Shown here: positions 17,180 to 27,041 of the stretch, one piece after another
Layout of the letters: each line of letters starts with the position of its first letter
Position numbering within the stretch: position 1 is the first letter of the stretch
Source: RYN-230 sp963837515
GTDB lineage: Bacteria > Actinomycetota > Actinomycetes > Streptosporangiales > Streptosporangiaceae
DNA: 64,000 nucleotides
Direction of reading: 5' to 3'
Assembly (NCBI GenBank): GCA_963837515.1
Contig: CAWINT010000001.1
Span: 124,001-188,000, forward strand
Translations under genes and position numbers: made by a program
Notes under the pieces: model-generated
Databases searched by the model: none
What the model saw: the letters and a program-made list of their open reading frames with translations, nothing else
Told to the model about the DNA's origin: nothing

Positions 17180-18421
17180 GTGGCCGGCCGCCGGTCGCTG
17201 CTGCGCCAGCGCGGGTTCGCCGTCTTCCTCGCCGCGCAGACCCTGTCGGTGGGCGGTGACGCGTTCGCGCTGATCGCCGTGCCGCTGCTGGTGCTGCGCG
17301 CTACCGGGTCGGTGGCCCAGATGGGCCTGCTGACCGGCGTGGCGGGCGCCGCGGCGGTGGCCGCCGGCCTGGCCGCCGGGGAACTGGCCGACCGGCTGGA
17401 CCGGTGGGCGCTGATGATCGGCTGCGACGGCGCACGGCTGGTGCTGTACGGGGCTATCCCCGTGGCCTGGTCGCTGGACCCGCGGCTGTGGCTGCTGTAC
17501 CTGGTCCTGCCCGCCGGGGCGGCCATCGGGATGGTGTTCCAGGTCAGTTACGTGACGGCGGTTCCGGCGCTGGCCGGGCCGGGCCGGATCACCGAGGCCA
17601 ACGGCCTGCTCTACGCCGCCTCGTCGGCGGCTGGGATCGTCGGCACACTGGTGGCCGGCGTGGTGTCCGGGCTGTTCGGGCCCGCCACCGCGATCGGCGT
17701 GGACGCGCTGAGCTTCGCGGTGTCGGCTGCCGGGCTGGCCGCGGTCAGGCTCGGTCGGCTCGGCGGCCCCGCCCGGCCGGGGCAACCGGTCCCGGCCGGG
17801 CCGGTGCCCGCCGCGGGCGACCGCGGCGGGTGGGCCGGGTGGCTGGCCGGGGCCCGCTTCCTGTGGCAGCAGCCGACCCTGCGCAGTCTCACCGGGGCGC
17901 TCGCGTTGTTCATCTTCGCCAGCTACGGGCTGACCGATGTGCTCATCTACTACCTGTCCCACGACCTGAGGCAGCCGGATCGGGTAGTGGGCCTGGTGCT
18001 GGCCGTCGCCGCGCTGGGCACGGTGGGTGGCGCCATCGTCACCGCGTCGCTGCGCCGCCGGTTCGGCTTCGGCCGCTGCTGGATCGGCGCGCTGGGCGTG
18101 TGCGGGCTGGCGGTGGCCGCCCTCGGGGCCACGGGCGCCGTCCCGGTCATCACCCTGCTGGCCGCCGGTTACCTCGGCTGCGTCAGCGTGGCCGGGATCT
18201 GCTCCATGTCACTGCGCCAGGAAGTGACGCCGGACCGGCTGCTCGGCCGGGTCACCGCGGCGTTCTGGACGCTGCACTTCGCGCCCGGGCCCCCCGGCGC
18301 CGCTCTGCTCACCTGGGTGGCCGCGCACGCCGGGGTGCCGGTGGCCTGCCTGGGCAGCGGGCTCACCTGCCTGCTGCTCGCGACGGCGGCGCTGCGCAGC
18401 CCGATCCGCCGGTCCGCCTGA
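17180..18421 (+). CDS. MFS transporter (EntS-like exporter family)
   Basis: A 413-residue major facilitator protein with about 12 predicted helices. It begins VAGRRSLLRQRGFAVFLAAQTLSVGGDAFALIAVPLLVL, which is typical of the MFS_3/EntS group. A loop motif GELADRLDRWALMIGCDGARL lies after helix 2, with a central cytoplasmic Gly/Pro loop (about 195-220). Family members export siderophores or small drugs; the substrate here is unknown. It starts at a GTG 6 bases after malQ, so it is probably in the same transcript, although no functional link to glucan metabolism is evident. Confidence 0.85.
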   Translation: MAGRRSLLRQRGFAVFLAAQTLSVGGDAFALIAVPLLVLRATGSVAQMGLLTGVAGAAAVAAGLAAGELADRLDRWALMIGCDGARLVLYGAIPVAWSLDPRLWLLYLVLPAGAAIGMVFQVSYVTAVPALAGPGRITEANGLLYAASSAAGIVGTLVAGVVSGLFGPATAIGVDALSFAVSAAGLAAVRLGRLGGPARPGQPVPAGPVPAAGDRGGWAGWLAGARFLWQQPTLRSLTGALALFIFASYGLTDVLIYYLSHDLRQPDRVVGLVLAVAALGTVGGAIVTASLRRRFGFGRCWIGALGVCGLAVAALGATGAVPVITLLAAGYLGCVSVAGICSMSLRQEVTPDRLLGRVTAAFWTLHFAPGPPGAALLTWVAAHAGVPVACLGSGLTCLLLATAALRSPIRRSA

Positions 18422-18432
18422 CGGACCGGCGG
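18406..18432. terminator. Bidirectional terminator between MFS gene and pepN
   Basis: An exact 11-bp inverted repeat (arms 18406-18416 and 18422-18432, loop of 5) straddles the MFS stop codon in the 40-base gap between convergent genes. It could serve both directions; there is no T run. Confidence 0.55.
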
Positions 18433-18462
18433 CCCGGGCGCCGGCCGCCTGCCGGATGGCGG

Positions 18463-21003
<2,541 letters not shown>

Positions 21004-21262
21004 CGCTGGCACCTTTCTGTCGCCTGCTGCGCGCCGGGGAGCGCTGCGCTGGTCCACTGCCCGCCACCGCGGCCAGGAACCCCGCACCGGCCCGGGCGCG
21101 GCATCGTCCGTGCTCCGCCGCAGAGCCGGAATGCCGCTGCGGGCCGTCCAGTTATTGCGGACAAGAGGCTTTTATGGTGCCTTCCCGCCGGGCTGCCGAC
21201 CCGGTGCGCCAAAGCGGCGCTCGCCAGGCGGCCCGATCCCCCAGCCGACGAGAAGGAGCTTC

Positions 21263-21880
21263 ATGACCGAGCAGGAGCTTACCCCGGTCGATTTCTGGTT
21301 CGATCCGCTATGCCCCTGGGCCTGGATCACCTCCCGCTGGATGCTCGAGGTGCAGCAGGTCCGGCCGGTCGAGGTGACCTGGCATGTGATGAGCCTGGCG
21401 GTGCTCAACGAGGGCAAGACCGACCTGCCTGAGCAGTACGCCGACTTCCTCGCGACCGCGTGGGGCCCGGTCCGGGTGGTCATCGCCGCCGAGCAGAAGT
21501 TCGGCCCCAGCGTGCTCGGCCCGCTGTACACCGCGCTGGGCACCAGGTTCCACCACGACAAGGCACCCCGGGACCGGGCCACCATCGAGGCCGCGCTGGC
21601 CGAGGCCGGCCTGCCGGCCGAACTGGCCGACGCGATGGACTCCACCGAGTACGACGAGGCGCTGCGGGCATCGCACCTCGAGGGCATCGAGCGCGTCGGC
21701 TACGAGGTGGGCACGCCGATCATCTCGGTGAACGGCACCTCGATCTTCGGCCCGGTAGTGTCCCCCATCCCGCGCGGCGAGGCGGCCGCCAAGCTCTGGG
21801 ACGGCGTGATGCTGGTGACCCAGACCGACGGCTTCTTCGAGCTCAAGCGCAGCCGCACCCGCGACCCGATCTTTGACTGA
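21263..21880 (+). CDS. Mycothiol-dependent nitroreductase-like DsbA-fold protein (Rv2466c family)
   Basis: A 205-residue thioredoxin/DsbA-fold protein that matches the Rv2466c family throughout: VDFWFDPLCPWAWITSRWMLEV, TWHVMSLAVLNEGK, DLPEQY, AWGPVRVVIAAEQ, GTPIISVNG and FGPVVSPIPRGEAAAKLWDG. M. tuberculosis Rv2466c is a mycothiol-dependent oxidoreductase with a CPWC site. Here the motif is CPWA (C17, A20), leaving only the nucleophilic cysteine, so a monothiol mycothiol-linked mechanism is the inference. The ATG follows AGAAGGAG. It is monocistronic, ahead of a structured spacer and rpiB. Confidence 0.88.
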   Translation: MTEQELTPVDFWFDPLCPWAWITSRWMLEVQQVRPVEVTWHVMSLAVLNEGKTDLPEQYADFLATAWGPVRVVIAAEQKFGPSVLGPLYTALGTRFHHDKAPRDRATIEAALAEAGLPAELADAMDSTEYDEALRASHLEGIERVGYEVGTPIISVNGTSIFGPVVSPIPRGEAAAKLWDGVMLVTQTDGFFELKRSRTRDPIFD

Positions 21881-22010
21881 GCTGTGTTAGCCCGGGGGGC
21901 GACCCCCCGGAGCCCCCCGGGCATCCGCCGGCTCAGCGGGGGCACGCCTTCGGCGCACCCCGCTTCGCCGGCGGATCAGCTGTGTTAGCCCGGGGGTCGT
22001 CCCCCCGGGC
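21880..22010. repeat. Direct repeat plus large inverted repeat before rpiB
   Basis: The 19-mer AGCTGTGTTAGCCCGGGGG occurs at 21880-21898 and 21978-21996, each followed by a C-rich stretch that can pair back with its G run. Between them, ATCCGCCGGC (21923-21932) is perfectly complementary to 21967-21976, forming a nested cruciform-like structure. The first hairpin may terminate the upstream gene. The duplicated arrangement resembles an interspersed palindromic repeat. Confidence 0.65.
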
Positions 22011-22032
22011 CGCCGTCTGGCACACTGGCCCG

Positions 22033-22518
22033 GTGCGCGTCTACCTGGGATCTGACCATGCCGGTTTCGAGCTGAAGACGGCGCTCGTCGAGTGGCTCGG
22101 CAGTGCCGGGCACCAGGCTGTGGACTGTGGCCCGGCCAGCTACGACCCCCAGGACGACTACCCCGTCTACGTGATGCGGGCGGCCAGCGCCGTCGCCAGC
22201 AATCCCGGCAGCCTGGGCATCGTCATCGGCGGCTCGGGTAACGGTGAGCAGATCGCCGCGAACAAGATCGGCGGCATCCGGGCCGCCCTGGCCTGGTCGG
22301 GGGAGACCGCCCGGCTCGCGCGGCTGCACAACGACGCCAACATTCTCAGCCTCGGCGCCCGGATGTACCCGATCGCCGACGCGGTGGCCTTCGCCCAGGT
22401 CTTCCTTGAGACGGCTTTCTCCGGCGAGAGCCGGCACGCGCGGCGGCTCGAGATGATCGCGCATTACGAAAAGACCGGCGAGCTGCCACCCGAGCCCGGC
22501 GCGAGCCAGGGCGGATGA
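22033..22518 (+). CDS. rpiB: Ribose-5-phosphate isomerase B
   Basis: A 161-residue RpiB/LacAB-fold isomerase interconverting ribose-5-P and ribulose-5-P in the pentose phosphate pathway. Motifs: VYLGSDHAGFELK, the DCGP...DDYP segment and GGSGNGEQIAANKIGGIRAALAW. As in mycobacterial RpiB, the position of the catalytic Cys of E. coli RpiB is not Cys, and the Glu of SGNGEQ is the expected base. The GTG at 22033 is the conserved start (VRVYLGSDHAG); the frame is open 51 bases further upstream through the repeat region. Confidence 0.93.
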   Translation: MRVYLGSDHAGFELKTALVEWLGSAGHQAVDCGPASYDPQDDYPVYVMRAASAVASNPGSLGIVIGGSGNGEQIAANKIGGIRAALAWSGETARLARLHNDANILSLGARMYPIADAVAFAQVFLETAFSGESRHARRLEMIAHYEKTGELPPEPGASQGG

Positions 22519-22531
22519 TCCTGGCCGCGCC

Positions 22532-22558
22532 CCGCTGAGCTGCTGACAGGCTCAGCGG
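22532..22558. terminator. Hairpin at rpiB 3' end
   Basis: CCGCTGAGC (22532-22540) pairs exactly with 22550-22558 around a 9-base loop, between the convergent rpiB and the next leftward ORF, whose stop lies inside it. It is a probable terminator without a T run. Confidence 0.5.
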
Positions 22559-22986
22559 CCCTTGCGCCGCCGGGGCCGGTGCTTCCTCGGCCCCTCGCGT
22601 GTCCCGGATGGCTCCGGCGCGGCTGCTGGCTGCGCCCGGGCGGCCGGGCGGGCGCGCTGCGCCGATCCGGGGTCAGCCGCTGTGTCCCGCCCGGTGCGGT
22701 CCGCGGGGCCGGGCCGCTCTTCCCGGCGGGACCCGCCGGGGGCGCTGCGCGGCGCGCCCGGCGGGGCGCTGCCCGGGGGAACACCCGGGACACCACCCGG
22801 GGCGCTGCGCGGGACACCACCCGGGGCGCTGCGCGGGACACCACTGGGGGCATTGTCCGGGGGAGTGTCCCGGGCCGGCGCGGGGGGCCGCTCGGCCGCC
22901 TGCGCCGCGGCCTCGTGCCCGGCATGCGGCCGGGACACGTCCCGGGCCCGCATGGCCGCGGTCAGGCTTATCTTCATCGCTGCCAC
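22552..22986 (-). CDS. Ala/Pro/Gly-rich basic protein, unknown
   Basis: A 144-residue low-complexity protein starting at a GTG (MAAMKISLTAAMRARDVSRPHAGHEAAAQAAE) with an excellent upstream GGGAGGAGG. The first 35 residues look like a structured helical head. Then come repeats of SAPGGVPR encoded by a 24-base unit, and a highly basic tail (KHRPRRRKGR) that could bind nucleic acid. The strong ribosome-binding site and the non-repetitive N-terminus support a real gene; the rest could drift freely. I do not recognise a family. Confidence 0.5.
   Translation of the reverse strand: MAAMKISLTAAMRARDVSRPHAGHEAAAQAAERPPAPARDTPPDNAPSGVPRSAPGGVPRSAPGGVPGVPPGSAPPGAPRSAPGGSRREERPGPADRTGRDTAADPGSAQRARPAARAQPAAAPEPSGTREGPRKHRPRRRKGR
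22787..22858 (-). repeat. 24-bp tandem repeat encoding SAPGGVPR
   Basis: Two exact copies (22787-22810 and 22811-22834) and a degenerate third of a 24-base unit lie inside the preceding basic protein gene. The period is in frame. Confidence 0.7.
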
Positions 22987-23062
22987 GCATACCTCCTCCC
23001 GCAGTCTTTCCGCGACCGCGCCCGTTCACTCGCCCGGCCGGGTGGCATCTGGCCCCGGCCGG

Positions 23063-24304
23063 TCAGAAGATCCGCGGGCACCAGGGCGCCGGATCCCAGG
23101 CCATGGCGGCCGACAGCGCGCCGAGTGGGTCCGGCCGGGCCTCGGTGACCAGCCCGGCCCGGGCCAGGGTGCCGAGCCGGGTGCCGCCCAGGTAGGCGGC
23201 GCCGAGCGCGGCGACCGGCAGCCGCAGGTCGGCCGGGCCGGACGCCCGGGTGCATGCGGCTGCGCTGCCCGGGCCGTCGCTGTGCAGCCGCCACCGGCCG
23301 GCATTCCACGGGCACAGCTCGTCGGTGACCTCGATCACCACGTCCACCGGGGCGGCGTAGCGCCGCTGGCTGAGCGCGGCCGGGACGTCGATGAGACGCA
23401 CCCACAGCCCGTCGCTGATCTGCGGCCGGGCCCGCCGCGGATCGGCCAGCAGGTGCAGCAGCGGGTCGTCGGCCGGCCGCAGCCGGGCGCTGATCTCACT
23501 GACCAGGTCGCGGCTCAGCAGGTCGGCCCAGAGGGTGGCGGTGGCCGCTGGGTCGGCGGCGATGAGCTCCCGGACGTCCAGCCGCGAGTCGGGCAGGAAC
23601 GTCTCGTCGTCCCACCGGCTCTGCGCCGAGTACAGCGCGTACCCGCGCGGCCCGGCGTCGTCCTCGGCCAGCACGCAGCGCATCGGCGCGGCCCCGCGCC
23701 GCTCCTCCTCCGGGTCGGCCACCACCCGCTGCCACCAAGCCTCGGTCCGGCTGAACATGCCCGGCTGGCCGGGCAGCACGGTGTCGTGCACCTTGCTCAG
23801 CTCGGGCAGCGCCTCCGCCGGGGGGACGATCCGCACGTACAGCGCGGGGTCGGCCAGCCCGGCCAGGGCACCTTCGCCACGCCAGATGGAGAAACTCGCG
23901 TGCCAGGAGGCGCGGCCGTACCCGAACCGGCCGTAGATCCCCGCTTCGGAGGCCCACAGCACGGCGATGCTCTCGCCGCGGCCGTGGATGTCAGTGAGCT
24001 GGCGCCGCATCAGCCCGGACATGATGCCCCGGCGCCGGTGCGAGGGAAGCACCGAAACCCAGGTGACGCCGGCGGCGGGCCGCAGCGCGCCGGGTACGCA
24101 CAGGTCAAAGGTGTAGGCGCCCGCCGTGGCCACCGGCCTGGACCCGTCGAAGGCGGCCAGGCTGCGGTCGAACTCGAATTGGCTCAGCACCAGCGCGCGG
24201 CGCTGCTCGCTGGGCGGCCCCTCATGGAAGGCGTGCTGGTCGGGGACGCTGAAGTCGTCGAACTCGGCCTCGGTGACGGCCCGGATCGGATAGCGATCTG
24301 CCAT
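23063..24304 (-). CDS. eis: Eis-family GNAT N-acetyltransferase
   Basis: A 413-residue Eis-type acetyltransferase with two GNAT-like lobes and a sterol-carrier-like C-terminal domain. The N-lobe contains the acetyl-CoA signature VTWVSVLPSHRRRGIMSGLMRRQL, followed by AVLWASEAGIYGRFGYGRASW. The protein ends WCPRIF, the conserved C-terminal carboxylate that acts as general base in this family. Eis proteins acetylate multiple amines of aminoglycosides and of other substrates; resistance could follow but is not shown. The gene is single and transcribed away from the phosphatase gene; both starts lie within 90 bases of each other. Confidence 0.9.
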   Translation of the reverse strand: MADRYPIRAVTEAEFDDFSVPDQHAFHEGPPSEQRRALVLSQFEFDRSLAAFDGSRPVATAGAYTFDLCVPGALRPAAGVTWVSVLPSHRRRGIMSGLMRRQLTDIHGRGESIAVLWASEAGIYGRFGYGRASWHASFSIWRGEGALAGLADPALYVRIVPPAEALPELSKVHDTVLPGQPGMFSRTEAWWQRVVADPEEERRGAAPMRCVLAEDDAGPRGYALYSAQSRWDDETFLPDSRLDVRELIAADPAATATLWADLLSRDLVSEISARLRPADDPLLHLLADPRRARPQISDGLWVRLIDVPAALSQRRYAAPVDVVIEVTDELCPWNAGRWRLHSDGPGSAAACTRASGPADLRLPVAALGAAYLGGTRLGTLARAGLVTEARPDPLGALSAAMAWDPAPWCPRIF

Positions 24305-24393
24305 GCCGCATTCCTACCTTGCCCACCACGGGGCAGGCGAATGAGTTTCGGGGTCGGCTGGTGGCCGGCAGCGCGGTATACAGTGCGGCCATC

Positions 24394-25494
24394 ATGGTTT
24401 CCCGGCCGCAGACCCCCCAGACGCGCCGGCTCCGCTCCACGGCGGCCCGGGCGTGGGATCAGGCCCGGCGCCAGTTCATCACCCGGAACCGCCGGATGGC
24501 GGCGGTCCTGACGCTCGCCACCCTCGGCATCGGCCTGGCCGCGGTGCACGCGTCAGTATGGTGGTTCTCGCCCGGGCTGATGATCCTTCCGGTCCTGGCC
24601 GGCGGGCTCCTGCTCTGGCCCCGGGCGCTGCGCATCCTGTTCGGCCTGGTCGCGGTCATGCTGGCCTACGACGCGGTGTACCGCCGGGCGGGCCCCGGGA
24701 TCATTGCCACGGTCGTGGTCACCGCGGTGTTCGCCGACGTGCTGGCGCGCACCCGGTGGAAGCTCGGCATTCAGGGGCTGCGCGGCGATCAGATGCTGAT
24801 CGAGTTGCGGGACCGGCTGCGGGCCCAGGCCCGGCTGCCGGAGTTGCCCGCGGGCTGGCGCTCCGCGGCGATCCTGCGTCCTGCTGGCGGCTCCTCGTTC
24901 GGCGGCGACTTCCTCGTGTCGGCGTACGACGGGAAGACACTGGAAGTCGCGTTGGTGGACGTGTCCGGCAAGGGGGTGGACGCGGGTACCCGGGCGCTGC
25001 TGCTGTCCGGTGCCTTCGGCGGCCTGCTCGGCTCGGTGCCGCGGGGGGAGTTCCTCCCGGCCTGCAACGCCTACCTGCACCGCGGCCCGCGGGCCGAGGG
25101 CTTCGTCACCGCCGTGCACCTGGCCTTGGACCTGGCCACCGGGGAGTACATGCTCGCCTCGGCCGGGCACCCGCCGCCGGCTCAGTTCGACGCGGGCAGC
25201 GGGATCTGGAAGGTGACCCAGGCCCGCGGGATCGTCCTCGGGGTCGTGCCTGACCCCCGCTGCGTGCCGGTGCATGGCGCGCTGCGGCCCGGGGACGCGC
25301 TGATGCTGTACACCGATGGCCTGGTGGAGGCGCCGGGGCGGGACATCGATGTGGGCACGGACCGGTTGCTGGGCGAGGCGACCCGGCTGGTCGCCGCCGG
25401 GTTCGTCAATGCCGCCGGGGAACTGGTCCGGGTGGTCAAGGCGGGCGGCGCCGGTTCCGATGACTGTGCCCTGGTGCTGATCTGGCGTACGTGA
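24394..25494 (+). CDS. Membrane-anchored PPM/SpoIIE-type serine phosphatase
   Basis: A 366-residue protein. Three or four N-terminal helices (AAVLTLATLGIGLAAVHASVWW, GLMILPVLAGGLLLWP, ALRILFGLVAVMLAYDAVY) precede a cytoplasmic PP2C/SpoIIE domain at about 145-366. Metal-binding features are present: GGSSFGGDFLVSAYDG, LVDVSGKGVDAG, SAGHPPPAQ, LYTDGLVEAPG and SDDCALVLIWRT. Such phosphatases dephosphorylate STAS anti-anti-sigma factors; no partner gene is adjacent, but a STAS protein is encoded at 58.6 kb. The ATG at 24394 precedes the first basic/hydrophobic segment. It is convergent with cvnD. Confidence 0.88.
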   Translation: MVSRPQTPQTRRLRSTAARAWDQARRQFITRNRRMAAVLTLATLGIGLAAVHASVWWFSPGLMILPVLAGGLLLWPRALRILFGLVAVMLAYDAVYRRAGPGIIATVVVTAVFADVLARTRWKLGIQGLRGDQMLIELRDRLRAQARLPELPAGWRSAAILRPAGGSSFGGDFLVSAYDGKTLEVALVDVSGKGVDAGTRALLLSGAFGGLLGSVPRGEFLPACNAYLHRGPRAEGFVTAVHLALDLATGEYMLASAGHPPPAQFDAGSGIWKVTQARGIVLGVVPDPRCVPVHGALRPGDALMLYTDGLVEAPGRDIDVGTDRLLGEATRLVAAGFVNAAGELVRVVKAGGAGSDDCALVLIWRT

Positions 25495-25610
25495 TCAGTC
25501 CGGGGCGCGGCTCCCCTGGGGCACCCGCCATCCACCCGATCGGCGGGGACGCCTGTGGCGCGCCCGCCTCGCGGCCGGATATCCGGGGTGACGACCCCCG
25601 GGATCACCGG

Positions 25611-26219
25611 TCAATGGCCCGCGGGCACGGTCGGCCGCTGGAGCGTGTCCAGCGCGTGCTCGACCAGGCTGATGAGGGCGTCCCGGCAGGAGGGCCGCCG
25701 CCGGGCGTCACACATCACGATCGGAACGTGCGCGTCCAGGTCGAGTGCGGACCGCACGGAATCCGGCCGGTACCGGCGGGCTCCATCGAAGCAGTTGACC
25801 CCGACCACGAACGGGATACCGCGCTGCTCGAAGTAGTCCACCGAGGGGAAGGAGTCGGCCAGTCGCCGGGTGTCGGCCATCACGATCGCGCCCAGCGCGC
25901 CGCGGGCCAGCTCATCCCACATGAACCAGAACCGTTGCTGACCCGGCGTGCCGAAGAGGTAGATGACCAGGTTTTCCCGGATGGTGATCCGCCCGAAGTC
26001 CAGCGCGACGGTGGTGGTGGACTTCCGCTCCACGCCGTCCAGCCGGTCCACCCTCGCGCCCGGCTCGCTCAGCGGCTCCTCGGTACGCAACGGACGGATC
26101 TCGGTCAGCGATCCGACGAGGGTGGTCTTGCCGACCCCGAAGCCGCCAGCGATGAGGATCTTGATGGTGACGGGCACTGCCGCGGGGCTGTCGACATGCT
26201 CAGAGTCGGCGTAGGCCAT
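25611..26219 (-). CDS. cvnD: Conservon small GTPase (CvnD)
   Basis: A 202-residue Ras-like GTPase, the output component of a conservon. P-loop GGFGVGKTT (K31), switch region KSTTTVALDFGRITI, G3 motif replaced by FGTPGQQRFWFMWDEL, and a specificity loop VNCFDG in place of NKxD. The substitution of the DxxG motif by GTPGQ is usual for this family. The ATG at 26219 (MAYADSEHVD) overlaps cvnC by 20 bases; an upstream in-frame ATG at 26240 is possible. Last gene of the leftward cvnA-B-C-D operon. Confidence 0.9.
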   Translation of the reverse strand: MAYADSEHVDSPAAVPVTIKILIAGGFGVGKTTLVGSLTEIRPLRTEEPLSEPGARVDRLDGVERKSTTTVALDFGRITIRENLVIYLFGTPGQQRFWFMWDELARGALGAIVMADTRRLADSFPSVDYFEQRGIPFVVGVNCFDGARRYRPDSVRSALDLDAHVPIVMCDARRRPSCRDALISLVEHALDTLQRPTVPAGH

Positions 26220-26574
26220 CGACGACCTCCCTGAGGACACGCGGGTCAGGCAGCCGCGCGGGCGGAATCGGGTGATGAATGGAGATGAGGCGCTGCTGCG
26301 ACAGGTCCCCGAGCAGGATCCGGACCACGCCGAGCGGCAGATCGAGGTCGGCCGCGAGGTCAGCGACCGACGCCGGCAGCCGGCAGAGCCGGAGCACGGC
26401 GAGGTGTTCCGGCCCCAGTTCCATGGGATCCGGGCGGGCCCCGCGGACCGCCGTGATGATTGCGATCAGGTCGAGGGCCTCACCGGCGGGCCGGGTCCGG
26501 CCGCGGGTCAGCGCGTACGGCCGGACCACCGGGCCCGCCGCCTCGTCCAGCCATTGATCTCCAGGCGACGGCAT
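26200..26574 (-). CDS. cvnC: DUF742 conservon protein (CvnC)
   Basis: A 124-residue DUF742 protein of winged-helix type: VRPYALTRGRTRPAGEALDLIAII, then GPEHLAVLRLCRLPASVADLAADLDLPLGVVRILLGDLSQQRLI, ending PDPRVLREVVDGLRRL. In conservons it lies between the Roadblock protein and the GTPase and probably bridges them. It starts 6 bases after cvnB and overlaps cvnD, so the three are translationally coupled. Confidence 0.9.
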   Translation of the reverse strand: MPSPGDQWLDEAAGPVVRPYALTRGRTRPAGEALDLIAIITAVRGARPDPMELGPEHLAVLRLCRLPASVADLAADLDLPLGVVRILLGDLSQQRLISIHHPIPPARLPDPRVLREVVDGLRRL

Positions 26575-26580
26575 ACTGCA

Positions 26581-27024
26581 TCAGCCCGTGACGTCCCCGG
26601 CCGTGCCCGGCCGGGGATTGACGGCCAGGTGCTGGCCCACCCGCTTCACCAGGACAGCCATCTCGTAGGCGACCAGGCCGGCGTCCGCGCTCGCCGGGCT
26701 CAGCACGGCCAGGCAGCTTCCCTCGCCGGCCGCCGTCACGAACAGGAAGGCCGTGTCCATCTCCACGATGGTCTGGCGCACCTGGCCGCCGCCGAAATGC
26801 TGCCCGGCCCCCCGGGCCAGGCTCTGGAATCCGGATGCCACCGCGGCCAGGTGTTCCGCGTCTTCCCGGGTGAGCGCGCTGGACGCGGCGATCGCCAGGC
26901 CGTCGCGGGACAGGATGATGGCCTTGTCCACGTCCGGTACCCGGGCCACCATGTCGTCGAGTAGCCAGTCCAGATCACCGGCTGAACTCGTGGTCGCGCT
27001 CTTCTGCTGATCTGTCGCACTCAT
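26581..27024 (-). CDS. cvnB: Roadblock/LC7 protein (CvnB)
   Basis: A 147-residue Roadblock/LC7-domain protein: DLDWLLDDMVARVPDVDKAIILSRDGLAIAAS, FQSLARGAG, VEMDTAFLFVTAAGEGSCLAVL and VAYEMAVLVKRVGQHL. In conservons this module sits between the sensor kinase and the GTPase and is thought to act as a GTPase-regulating platform. It lies 17 bases after the cvnA stop in the same operon. Confidence 0.92.
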   Translation of the reverse strand: MSATDQQKSATTSSAGDLDWLLDDMVARVPDVDKAIILSRDGLAIAASSALTREDAEHLAAVASGFQSLARGAGQHFGGGQVRQTIVEMDTAFLFVTAAGEGSCLAVLSPASADAGLVAYEMAVLVKRVGQHLAVNPRPGTAGDVTG

Positions 27025-27041
27025 CTTCGCTGCCCCCTGGT

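Noticed and set aside
15200..17962. Open frame of 920 codons on the minus strand across malQ and the MFS gene
   Set aside because: Low-complexity Gln/Pro/Gly/Arg translation with no homology; malQ and the transporter have complete motifs on the other strand.
21881..22030. Riboswitch upstream of rpiB
   Set aside because: The structure consists of simple G/C palindromes and direct repeats; it matches no riboswitch consensus I know.
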